NCBI GenBank assembly: GCA_029935275.1
Contig: JAOZKQ010000141.1
Location: 1 to 5,737, forward strand
Reading direction: 5' to 3'
From: Bacteroidales bacterium
GTDB lineage: Bacteria; Bacteroidota; Bacteroidia; Bacteroidales; VadinHA17
Length of the DNA: 5,737 nt
The notes below the pieces were generated by a model. It made no database searches, was not told the origin of the DNA, and saw nothing but the letters and a program-made list of their open reading frames with translations. Position numbers and translations under genes: made by a program. Shown piece after piece: positions 1 through 5,737 of this stretch. How positions within the stretch are numbered: position 1 is the first letter of the stretch; each line of letters opens with the position of its first letter.

Positions 1-320
1 CTGAAGCAGTAGAACTTGCTTATGCTATTGAACAATTGCGCCTTGATTCTATTGCTCTGGCAGAAGAAGCTGCAATATTAGAGCAAGAAAGTAATAAGTA
101 TCATATTATTGTCGGCAGTTTTATTACTCCCGAATATGCTTATGAATGTTCGTCTTATTATACTTCAATTGGGTATAATACAAATATTTATCCGGCTGAA
201 AATGGTTTTGATCTGGTTTCGGCTATGGATCTGGATGATTATTCTGAAGCTCAAAAAATGCTTAGCCGGTTTCAGGATACTGTAAACTATGAGTCCTGGA
301 TCTATATTTATCCATATTAG
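1..320 (+). CDS. SPOR-domain protein, C-terminal part (5' end outside window)
   Basis: The reading frame is open from the left edge (first full codon at position 3) to a TAG at 318-320, so this is the last 105 residues of a longer protein. A TTG at position 36 is in frame, but the frame is open upstream of it and there is no reason to start there. The first 30 or so visible residues are rich in Ala, Glu and Leu and look like a helix or linker. The remaining 70 or so fit a SPOR domain: an opening strand YHIIVGSF, then a helix, the IGYN turn, the strand FDLVSA, a second helix (SEAQKMLSRF) and a closing strand with Trp (SWIYIYPY). SPOR domains bind glycan strands lacking stem peptides, often at division septa, so an envelope location is expected. 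No signal peptide or membrane segment can be judged because the N-terminus is missing. The gene converges on the kinase-like gene. The fold call is fairly secure; the specific role is unknown. Confidence 0.75.
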   Translation, partial: EAVELAYAIEQLRLDSIALAEEAAILEQESNKYHIIVGSFITPEYAYECSSYYTSIGYNTNIYPAENGFDLVSAMDLDDYSEAQKMLSRFQDTVNYESWIYIYPY

Positions 321-428
321 ACATCCCGTAAATAATTATTACATCAGGCAAAAGGTTTGCAGGCAGGAAGTCTGATGATATTGATTTAATGGAACTATTT
401 CATCTTGTCTTTGTAGTACGGGTTTGCA

Positions 429-1109
429 TTAATTGCTTAACATACCTTTATCTTTGATTATGCTATACACAGATTTCACAATCTCTTGTTTTGAAATGCT
501 GGAACAATTATAAATGACATCAAAGATGGCTTGTTTATTATCTGTTTTTATATAATGTTCCATGAATCTCTTTCTTTTCTGATCATAATCCTTAATAAAT
601 TCTATGGCTTTCATTCTATCTAAATGATAAAATTCCATAACCATCTTTGTTCTCCATTCTAATGGGGCAATTAAACGGATATGCAAAGAATTTTCAATTT
701 CATGGCAAATTGCTGCACCACCCCTGCCAACAATAATTGTATTACCGGAAAGCCCAATGGTCTTTATTACCTTTCTTATTGTTTTGTAAACTTTACGATC
801 ACTAATGTAAAATCTTGACTGTGTATTAAGGATGCCATCCAGCATGCCCTGTTCATGATATTTAAAGAAATATTTTAACTCGCTAGGAGGGGTGCCAAGT
901 TCCTTAGCTGACTCATGCATAATTTCCTTGCTTACCCATTTCCATTTATTTTGATGGGTTTTGTTAATAATTGCAATAAGTTCTTTGGTAATCGGTTTCG
1001 CCGGACATCCAAATTCTCTGGATATGGTAACTGCCGGCCCTCCTGTTTTTTTCTGTTTTTCATGCTCCCTGTTTCTCTCATGAGCATAGCTGGTTAATGT
1101 AATTCCCAT
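429..1109 (-). CDS. Cytidylate kinase-like family protein (degenerate P-loop)
   Basis: This 226-residue protein resembles the cytidylate-kinase-like family (Pfam Cytidylate_kin2 type), probably cytoplasmic. The N-terminal 25 residues are charged and variable. The core strand and loop VTISREFGC lie at 27-35, followed by PAKPITKEL. A second core strand, NTIIVGRGGAAI, lies at 123-134, HIRLIAPLEWR at 143-153, a basic LID-like helix DYDQKRKRFMEHY at 174-186, and a C-terminal strand FDVIYNCSSIS at 196-206. A true CMP kinase has a GxxGxGK P-loop; here the corresponding loop reads GCPAKP, so ATP binding by the usual mode is doubtful and the substrate is unknown. I recall similar loops in other Bacteroidota members. 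The ATG at 1107-1109 is used because the frame fits the family length; no clear Shine-Dalgarno sequence precedes it. The gene lies 115 bases downstream of purA on the same strand and could be co-transcribed with it or use its own promoter. Confidence 0.8.
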   Translation of the reverse strand: MGITLTSYAHERNREHEKQKKTGGPAVTISREFGCPAKPITKELIAIINKTHQNKWKWVSKEIMHESAKELGTPPSELKYFFKYHEQGMLDGILNTQSRFYISDRKVYKTIRKVIKTIGLSGNTIIVGRGGAAICHEIENSLHIRLIAPLEWRTKMVMEFYHLDRMKAIEFIKDYDQKRKRFMEHYIKTDNKQAIFDVIYNCSSISKQEIVKSVYSIIKDKGMLSN

Positions 1110-1154
1110 GGTTTCTAAAATTTATACCCAAAGCATTAAAAGGCTATTTTTGCT

Positions 1155-1185
1155 AAAAGGTACAAAAAATATTTGAGAAAATCAA
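1155..1185 (-). promoter_or_regulatory. Possible Bacteroidota-type promoter for the kinase-like gene
   Basis: On the minus strand TACCTTTT (1155-1162) matches seven of eight positions of the Bacteroidota -7 word TAnnTTTG. A TTG at 1183-1185 lies 20 bases upstream, close to the usual -33 spacing. Transcription would begin about 40 bases before the ATG at 1109. In an AT-rich gap such matches arise easily by chance, so this is only a candidate. Confidence 0.3.
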
Positions 1186-1203
1186 TAGAAAGTCAATAGA
1201 AAG
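1182..1203. repeat. Perfect tandem duplication of an 11-mer
   Basis: The 11-mer TCAATAGAAAG occurs twice head to tail (1182-1192 and 1193-1203) with no mismatch, in the gap between purA and the kinase-like gene. Each copy supplies one TTG on the minus strand, so the duplication overlaps the possible -33 element described there. Function is unknown; replication slippage is the simplest origin. Confidence 0.85.
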
Positions 1204-1224
1204 TACAGGAGGAATTTGTAAAAC

Positions 1225-2502
1225 TTATTTATTATCCCTGAAAATAGTTTGTTCCCTGTCAGGTCCAACGGAAATTATGCTGATTGGAACTTTTACCTCA
1301 TCCTCAATAAACTGAATATATTGTTTTAGATTTAAGGGGAGAGCATCGTAGTTTTTAATATGAGTAATATCTTCCTTCCAGCCCGGGAAATCTTTATATA
1401 CCGGCTCAAGTTCAGGAGATATTTGAAAGGGAAAATGATCCTGGTTTTCTTTACCACTTTTGTAAGAGGTGCAAATTTTAATTTGATCAAAACCTGAAAG
1501 AACATCTGACTTGGTCATGATTAGATTGCTAACTCCATTTAGCATCACAGCATATTTAAGCGCAACGAGATCCATCCATCCGCATCTTCTTGGTCTGCCC
1601 GTTGTAGCACCAAATTCATTGCCGTTTTTTCTTATTTTTTCACCTGATTCATCTTCAAGTTCGGTGGGGAAAGGACCACTTCCAACCCGTGTACAATATG
1701 CTTTGAAAATACCATGAACTTTGCCAATTTTAGTTGGTGGAATCCCCAGGCCTATACATGCACCTGCACTTACGGTATTGGATGATGTAACAAACGGGTA
1801 GGATCCGAAATCGATATCGAGCAAGGTTCCCTGGGCTCCTTCTGCCAGTACTTTTTTACCATCATCCATATATTTATTGATGAGGTATTCGCTGTTAATT
1901 TGTTTAAATTGCTTTAGAAAATCAATACTTTTAAACCATTCTTCTTCATTTTTATTGAACGATTCATCAATTGAAAAGTCATATAGTGAGATAAGTGAAA
2001 AATGTTTCCTTTTTAGAAATTCATATTTTTCCTGGAAATCAGGTAAAAGAATATCACCTACTCGCAATCCGTTCCGGCCAGTTTTGTCCATGTAAGTGGG
2101 CCCAATACCTTTCAGGGTAGATCCGATTTTTGTTTTTCCTTTAGCCGCTTCTGATGCAGCATCTAACAGACGGTGGGTGGGTAGAATAATATGGGCCTTT
2201 TTAGAGATAAGCAAATTTAAAGTGGAGTTAAGTCCCCCCTTTTTAAGGTTTAATATCTCTTGTTCAAAAATTAGAGGATCAATAACCACTCCATTTCCTA
2301 TAACATTAATTTTTTCAGAATGGAAAATGCCGGAAGGTATTGTATGTAAGACATGTTTCTCATTACCAAATTCGAGGGAATGGCCGGCATTGGGTCCGCC
2401 CTGAAACCGGGCTATAACATCATAATAAGGAGTTAAAAAGTCAACAATCTTCCCTTTACCTTCATCGCCCCACTGAAGGCCTAACAGTACATCTGTATTC
2501 AT
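1225..2502 (-). CDS. purA: Adenylosuccinate synthase PurA
   Basis: PurA catalyses IMP + Asp + GTP to adenylosuccinate + GDP + Pi, the first committed step from IMP to AMP, in the cytoplasm. The 425-residue product is full length for bacteria. The phosphate loop GDEGKGK is at 12-18 with the catalytic Asp at 13, and NAGH at 38-41 supplies the catalytic His at 41. The IMP loop is at 127-135 (GSTLKGIGP), with Arg143 supplied across the dimer in E. coli. The Asp-binding and active-site loop FGATTGRPRRCGWMD is at 297-311, the guanine-reading TKSD at 330-333, and GPDREQTI at 413-420. Numbering agrees with my recollection of the E. coli residues, which supports the ATG at 2500-2502. The frame extends to another ATG at 2538, but the extra 12 residues (mostly Phe, Tyr and hydrophobic) have no family counterpart. 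The gene follows fur by 144 bases. No key residue is missing. E. coli PurA is inhibited by ppGpp at the GTP site, which is relevant given rsh nearby. Confidence 0.97.
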   Translation of the reverse strand: MNTDVLLGLQWGDEGKGKIVDFLTPYYDVIARFQGGPNAGHSLEFGNEKHVLHTIPSGIFHSEKINVIGNGVVIDPLIFEQEILNLKKGGLNSTLNLLISKKAHIILPTHRLLDAASEAAKGKTKIGSTLKGIGPTYMDKTGRNGLRVGDILLPDFQEKYEFLKRKHFSLISLYDFSIDESFNKNEEEWFKSIDFLKQFKQINSEYLINKYMDDGKKVLAEGAQGTLLDIDFGSYPFVTSSNTVSAGACIGLGIPPTKIGKVHGIFKAYCTRVGSGPFPTELEDESGEKIRKNGNEFGATTGRPRRCGWMDLVALKYAVMLNGVSNLIMTKSDVLSGFDQIKICTSYKSGKENQDHFPFQISPELEPVYKDFPGWKEDITHIKNYDALPLNLKQYIQFIEDEVKVPISIISVGPDREQTIFRDNK

Positions 2503-2646
2503 ATAATAGTAGAAATTAACAATATGCTGAAAAAACATTGCAAGTTACAAATCTTTTCAGATAATAAGGACGGTAAAAACATGATATTAATAAAAAATCT
2601 CCAACCAGAAGGTCACTTTGATTCTTTATAAATGATGATTGTGTTT

Positions 2647-3108
2647 TTATTTCTTCGGATCCTCTTTTTTATCATCTTCTTTAATGCCATAAATGTATAA
2701 AGAATGGTAAAGAGGTTTAAAATTATTTAGTTCACAGGCAGTTTTAATTATTTCATGAATTCTGGGGTCACAAAACTCAATTACCTGTCCTGATTCAGTG
2801 TCTATAAGGTGGTCATGTTGACTACATTGATATGCCTTTTCAAATTGTGCAATGTTGTTTCCAAACTGATGCTTGATTACAAGGTTACAATCCAGTAATA
2901 ATTCAATTGTATTATAAAGTGTAGCCCGGCTTACCCTGTAATTTTTATTTTTCATAAAAATATATAGGGATTCTATATCAAAATGACCATCTCTGGAATA
3001 AATTTCATCTAATATAGCAAAACGTTCAGGTGTTTTTCTGTGCCCCTTTTTTTCGAGGTAATCAATGAAAATCTGCTTAACGGTTTGCTTTGTATTCTCA
3101 CTTGTCAT
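2647..3108 (-). CDS. fur: Fur-family metal-responsive transcriptional regulator
   Basis: This 153-residue protein has the standard Fur layout. A winged-helix DNA-binding domain covers about 10-85, with HRKTPERFAILDEIY at 23-37 and the recognition helix region SRATLYNTIELL at 60-71. A dimerisation and metal domain follows, with QHDHLI at 97-102, VIEF at 109-112 and HSLYIYG at 135-141. Candidate metal ligands are His42, Glu90, His98, His100 and Glu111 for one site, and Asp99, His118 and His135 for the other. Compared with E. coli Fur, the Cys-x-x-Cys pair (Cys93 and Cys96) is replaced by Asp103 and Ser106, His87 by Gln97 and Glu108 by His118. I recall flavobacterial Fur proteins with similar changes, so this may be a lineage trait. 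The metal (Fe, Zn or Mn) cannot be read from sequence. The C-terminal tail is rich in Lys and Asp. The gene lies between rsh and purA, and no Fur-box palindrome is evident upstream. The ATG at 3106-3108 gives normal family length. Confidence 0.9.
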   Translation of the reverse strand: MTSENTKQTVKQIFIDYLEKKGHRKTPERFAILDEIYSRDGHFDIESLYIFMKNKNYRVSRATLYNTIELLLDCNLVIKHQFGNNIAQFEKAYQCSQHDHLIDTESGQVIEFCDPRIHEIIKTACELNNFKPLYHSLYIYGIKEDDKKEDPKK

Positions 3109-3137
3109 AAGTAACTTTATTTAATTTAATGATGAAG

Positions 3138-3218
3138 TTCGCTATCTTCCCTCAATGGTCGGGGTATGCTGTTACACCTACCTGCCGACAGGGCTCGGCA
3201 TAACACCTCAATAGCAAA
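3138..3218. repeat. Nested inverted and direct repeats between rsh and fur
   Basis: A perfect stem TGCCGA (3183-3188) / TCGGCA (3195-3200) encloses a six-base loop. Outside it GTTA (3171-3174) faces TAAC (3201-3204), and GCTAT (3141-3145) faces ATAGC (3211-3215). The flanks extend to 3138 and 3218 with one mismatch. The left arm carries extra sequence between blocks. Two direct repeats overlap this: CCTCAAT at 3150-3156 and 3206-3212, and ACACCT at 3174-3179 and 3203-3208. The core is clearly more GC-rich than its surroundings. It could be a dispersed REP-like element or a structured leader upstream of fur; there is no T-tract to make it an ordinary terminator. Confidence 0.55.
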
Positions 3219-3269
3219 TATCCTGAATCAGACACCGAGTTTATAGACGGACTCTAATAAAGATTTCAG

Positions 3270-3304
3270 GGCTTAAATTTAATCAATTTATTTAAAAATA
3301 AGCC
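3270..3304 (-). terminator. Possible weak stem-loop after rsh
   Basis: GGCTTA (3270-3275) pairs exactly with TAAGCC (3299-3304) across a 23-base AT-rich loop that can pair further through A and T runs. It begins about 22 bases beyond the rsh stop codon, a sensible place for a terminator, but no U-tract directly follows the stem on the minus strand. It may be a factor-dependent end, a 3' stabilising structure, or chance. Confidence 0.25.
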
Positions 3305-3325
3305 ACTATTTAGAATAATTTTAAA

Positions 3326-5554
3326 TCAGGAACCGGAAATTTCTTCTCTCTTTACTTTATCAATCCCTTTAATCTTACTAAGATTTAGGATGAGAGTATT
3401 GAGGTCAGCGGTATTATGAACATACAATGATATCTCACCATTAAAAATCCCATCATGAACATCAAAATTAAAAGTTCGGATGTTTATGTTGAGTTGCTTT
3501 GAAATATTGCTGGTAATTTCATTGATCATGGCAATCTTGTCAATTCCTGAAAGGCTTATTTTTGCCAGGTAGGAGAGTATTTTGTGCTTGGTCCATTTTG
3601 CAGAGACTATCCTGTTTCCCTTATTCGACATAAGTTTTATGGCTTCAGGGCATTTGGATTTATGAATAAAGACCCTTCCGTTTTCATCTCTGTAACCAAT
3701 GACATCATCGCCAGGAATCGGATTGCAACATTCTGCAATTCTATATGAAATATTTTTACTATCAGACTCCTCCCGTATGACAAAAGGTTTTTTAAAATCA
3801 AAATCTTCTTTAGTTGAAGACTCTTTTTCCTGTGCTTTTTGTTTTCCAAATTGAGGAATCCAATATTGGATCCATTTATTTTTGGAATTCTTTTTTAAAA
3901 CTTTCTTTAAATTATCTAATGAAATGATTTCACTACCAATTTTGCTATAAAGTTCATCCTTATTTAAAACATCATATGCAGGTAGTAACTTTTTAAAAAC
4001 TCTGGAGGACGGGTGTACATTCTGTTTTTTTAATTCCTTTTCAAGTATGGATTTCCCAAGTTCTATCCTGTTACTTATTTCAGCTTTTATTGTCTTTGTA
4101 ATAGCTGACCTGGCTTTTGCAGTAATTACGAATTCAAGCCATTCTTTTTGTGGCTTTTGTTGTTCTGAAGATATTATTTCCACCTGATCTCCGCTTCTTA
4201 ACTTATAGCTCAATGGCTCAAGCTTATGGTTAACCTTTGCACCAATAGCGTGGTCTCCTACTTCAGAATGGATTTCATAAGCAAAGTCTAAAGCAGTTGC
4301 ATTTTTTGGCATGGATTTTATATGTCCTTTTGGAGTAAAAACATTTATTTCCGAGGCAAAAAGATTAAGTTTAAATTCATCCATAAACTGCATTGCATCA
4401 GAAGAAGAATCTTCTAAAATTTCCCGGATCTTCTTAATCCACAAATCAAGTTCAGATTCGGCAGTATGGTTTCCTTTATATTTCCAGTGTGCAGCAAATC
4501 CTCGTTCGGCTATTTCATCCATTCTTGTAGATCGTATCTGCACTTCCACCCACTTTCCGTTTCTATTCATTACCGTTGCATGAAGTGCTTCATAACCATT
4601 AGCTTTGGGTTTGCTTATCCAGTCACGAAGCCGGTCAGGCTTTGGAACATAAATATCAGTAATCATAGAATAAATATTCCAGCATTGTGTTTTTTCAGTA
4701 TAAGCCTTTTGGGGTTCAAAGATAATTCGAATGGCAAGCAGATCATAAACTTCTTCAAAGGACACATTTTTGGTCTGCATCTTATTCCAGATAGAATAAA
4801 TTGATTTTGATCTTCCGTTTATTTCATATTTAACATCTGCCTCGTCAAGTTCGTTTATTATCGGCAGAGAAAACCGGCTGATTTCAGTAATTCTTCTTTT
4901 TTCTTTTGATTGAATTTTCTTTTCAATCTCATTGTAAACTTTTGGATACCGGTATTTGAGACTTAAATCCTCTAATTCTGATTTTATGGCATATAAACCA
5001 AGCCTGTGTGCCAGTGGGGCAAATAAATAGGTGGTTTCACCAGATATTTTCATTCGTTTATTAGGGGGCATAGATGCCAGGGTTCTCATATTATGTAAAC
5101 GATCTGCCAGCTTAATGAGAATTACCCGAACATCATCGGCAATGGTTAGAAGGATTCTTCTGAAGTTTTCAGCCTGCATAGATGCATCTTGCTCAAAGAC
5201 ATTGCTTATCTTCGTAAGCCCATCAATAATGATAGCGATATTTTCGCCAAAATTATTTTTAATATCTTCAATGGTATATTCAGTGTCCTCCACTACATCA
5301 TGTAGTAATGCCGCACAAATTGAAACAGTGCCAAGCCCCATTTCCTCAGACACAATCCTTGCTACTGCAATAGGATGAAAAATATATGGTTCTCCTGATC
5401 TTCGCTTAATATCTTTATGTGCCTCATTTGCGAAATCAAATGCTTTTTTTATAAGTTCCTTATCTGCCTTCTTTGTGACCCTGGGACAGTTCAATTGCAA
5501 CTCCATGAATTGTTCATGGATTAATAATTTATCATGCTCCGAAAGAATAGACAT
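3326..5554 (-). CDS. rsh: RelA/SpoT-type bifunctional (p)ppGpp synthetase/hydrolase
   Basis: This 742-residue long RSH enzyme makes (p)ppGpp from ATP and GDP/GTP and hydrolyses it, setting the stringent response in the cytoplasm and on ribosomes. The HD hydrolase domain (about 35-190) is intact: His60, His85-Asp86, Glu89-Asp90 and LADRLHNMRTL at 149-159 with Asp151 and Asn155. The synthetase domain (about 245-360) has GRSKSIYSI at 247-255, DLLAIR at 271-276, the basic RLRD at 308-311 typical of bifunctional enzymes (an RxKD variant), NGYEALHATV at 319-328 and VEVQIR at 336-341. A TGS domain covers about 402-462. The CC/zinc-finger region has Cys609-Cys610, His631 and Cys635. A C-terminal ACT domain covers about 660-740. 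Both activities are therefore predicted. The ATG at 5552-5554 fits family length and N-terminal pattern. GRPK is more usual than GRSK in the synthetase motif. An in-frame ATG at residue 17 lies inside a hairpin and is a less likely start. Confidence 0.96.
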   Translation of the reverse strand: MSILSEHDKLLIHEQFMELQLNCPRVTKKADKELIKKAFDFANEAHKDIKRRSGEPYIFHPIAVARIVSEEMGLGTVSICAALLHDVVEDTEYTIEDIKNNFGENIAIIIDGLTKISNVFEQDASMQAENFRRILLTIADDVRVILIKLADRLHNMRTLASMPPNKRMKISGETTYLFAPLAHRLGLYAIKSELEDLSLKYRYPKVYNEIEKKIQSKEKRRITEISRFSLPIINELDEADVKYEINGRSKSIYSIWNKMQTKNVSFEEVYDLLAIRIIFEPQKAYTEKTQCWNIYSMITDIYVPKPDRLRDWISKPKANGYEALHATVMNRNGKWVEVQIRSTRMDEIAERGFAAHWKYKGNHTAESELDLWIKKIREILEDSSSDAMQFMDEFKLNLFASEINVFTPKGHIKSMPKNATALDFAYEIHSEVGDHAIGAKVNHKLEPLSYKLRSGDQVEIISSEQQKPQKEWLEFVITAKARSAITKTIKAEISNRIELGKSILEKELKKQNVHPSSRVFKKLLPAYDVLNKDELYSKIGSEIISLDNLKKVLKKNSKNKWIQYWIPQFGKQKAQEKESSTKEDFDFKKPFVIREESDSKNISYRIAECCNPIPGDDVIGYRDENGRVFIHKSKCPEAIKLMSNKGNRIVSAKWTKHKILSYLAKISLSGIDKIAMINEITSNISKQLNINIRTFNFDVHDGIFNGEISLYVHNTADLNTLILNLSKIKGIDKVKREEISGS
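5502..5520. repeat. Perfect 8-bp inverted repeat in the first codons of rsh
   Basis: TCCATGAA (5502-5509) and TTCATGGA (5513-5520) are exact reverse complements separated by three bases. In rsh mRNA this forms an 8-bp stem with a three-base loop at nucleotides 35-53 of the coding region, over residues 12-18. It includes the in-frame ATG of Met17. It could affect ribosome movement or mRNA stability early in rsh, or be coincidental given the encoded residues. Confidence 0.8.
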
Positions 5555-5584
5555 ATAGGATCCGGTATTTTTTTTTGTTAATTA

Positions 5585-5614
5585 CAAAGTTAGTGATTTT
5601 TAATTGTATTAAAA
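5585..5614 (-). promoter_or_regulatory. Candidate Bacteroidota sigma-ABfr promoter of rsh
   Basis: On the minus strand TAACTTTG (5585-5592) matches the Bacteroidota -7 consensus TAnnTTTG at every defined position. A T-rich -33 element, TTTT (5611-5614), lies 18 bases upstream and is a partial match to TTTG. Transcription would start about 25-30 bases before the rsh ATG, giving a short A-rich leader (a run of nine A at about 5568-5576), as is usual for this phylum. This is the best promoter match I found in the window. Confidence 0.55.
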
Positions 5615-5737
5615 TGTAGTTGAACAGGAATACTTTTACTTTAAGGATATTTTTCTTCATGAATAAGTATGGAATAGATAGGGTCTCTTATAAAACGCCA
5701 ATAACTACGTTACGCTCATCTCGAAAACAGTCATTTA

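Noticed and set aside
321..428. Terminator in the convergent gap: GCAAA/TTTGC at 348-360, and CCCGTA (325-330) facing TACGGG (417-422)
   Set aside because: The first has a five-base stem, a three-base loop and no T-tract; the second pairs only six bases across a loop of about 86. I see nothing convincing in this gap.
915..2404. Plus-strand open frames at 915-1097, 1511-1717, 1877-2095 and 2096-2404
   Set aside because: They lie opposite well-supported kinase-like and purA coding sequence and encode low-complexity products with no recognisable motif.
2503..2538. Longer purA start at the ATG of 2538
   Set aside because: The 12 extra residues have no counterpart in PurA proteins, while starting at 2502 puts the catalytic residues at the expected positions 13 and 41.
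2550..2580. Fur box upstream of purA (GATAAT at about 2559)
   Set aside because: Only half of the 19-base palindrome is approximated, and there is no matching second half; the fur upstream region also lacks one.
2592..2613. Terminator after fur (CTTC/GGAG stem followed by six T on the minus strand)
   Set aside because: The T-run is right but the stem is only four pairs including a G-T wobble, too weak to call.
3637..5378. Other open frames within rsh (minus 3637-3849; plus 4311-4583, 4466-4804, 5031-5378)
   Set aside because: All overlap the intact, motif-rich rsh frame and show no domain features of their own.
5705..5737. Small minus-strand frame MTVFEMSVT at the right edge
   Set aside because: It is nine codons long with a TAA immediately before the ATG, so it is neither a gene nor the end of one.
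1..5737. CRISPR arrays, tRNA or rRNA genes, insertion sequences
   Set aside because: No regularly spaced repeats, tRNA-like cloverleaf, rRNA motifs or transposase-like frame seen on either strand.

Overview
The window looks like part of a Bacteroidota chromosome, most likely class Bacteroidia. The evidence is AT-rich DNA, start codons without clear Shine-Dalgarno sequences, a match to the Bacteroidota -7 promoter word TAnnTTTG upstream of rsh, and RSH, Fur and PurA proteins whose sequences resemble, from memory, their Bacteroidota homologues. No database search was possible.

Layout from left to right. Positions 1-320 (+) hold the 3' end of a gene whose product finishes in a SPOR peptidoglycan-binding domain. 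A 108-base convergent gap follows. All remaining genes are on the minus strand, so they are transcribed from right to left: rsh (3326-5554, bifunctional (p)ppGpp synthetase/hydrolase), fur (2647-3108, Fur-family regulator), purA (1225-2502, adenylosuccinate synthase) and a cytidylate-kinase-like protein (429-1109). The gaps between them are 217, 144 and 115 bases. That is wide for a tight operon, so co-transcription is possible but internal promoters are likely. The final 183 bases carry a good candidate rsh promoter and then a stretch with no supportable gene.

The genes share a loose nucleotide and stress theme. RSH makes and degrades (p)ppGpp from GTP/GDP, PurA uses GTP to commit IMP to AMP synthesis (the E. 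coli enzyme is inhibited by ppGpp), and the leftmost minus-strand gene is a nucleotide-kinase relative. Fur adds metal-responsive transcription control. These are housekeeping genes, and I see no mobile element, CRISPR array, RNA gene or defence system. The points worth a second look are small: a nested inverted repeat between rsh and fur, a perfect hairpin inside the first codons of rsh, a tandem 11-mer overlapping a possible promoter, a Fur lacking the Cys-x-x-Cys zinc motif, and a kinase-like protein with a degenerate P-loop. I found no convincing new system.
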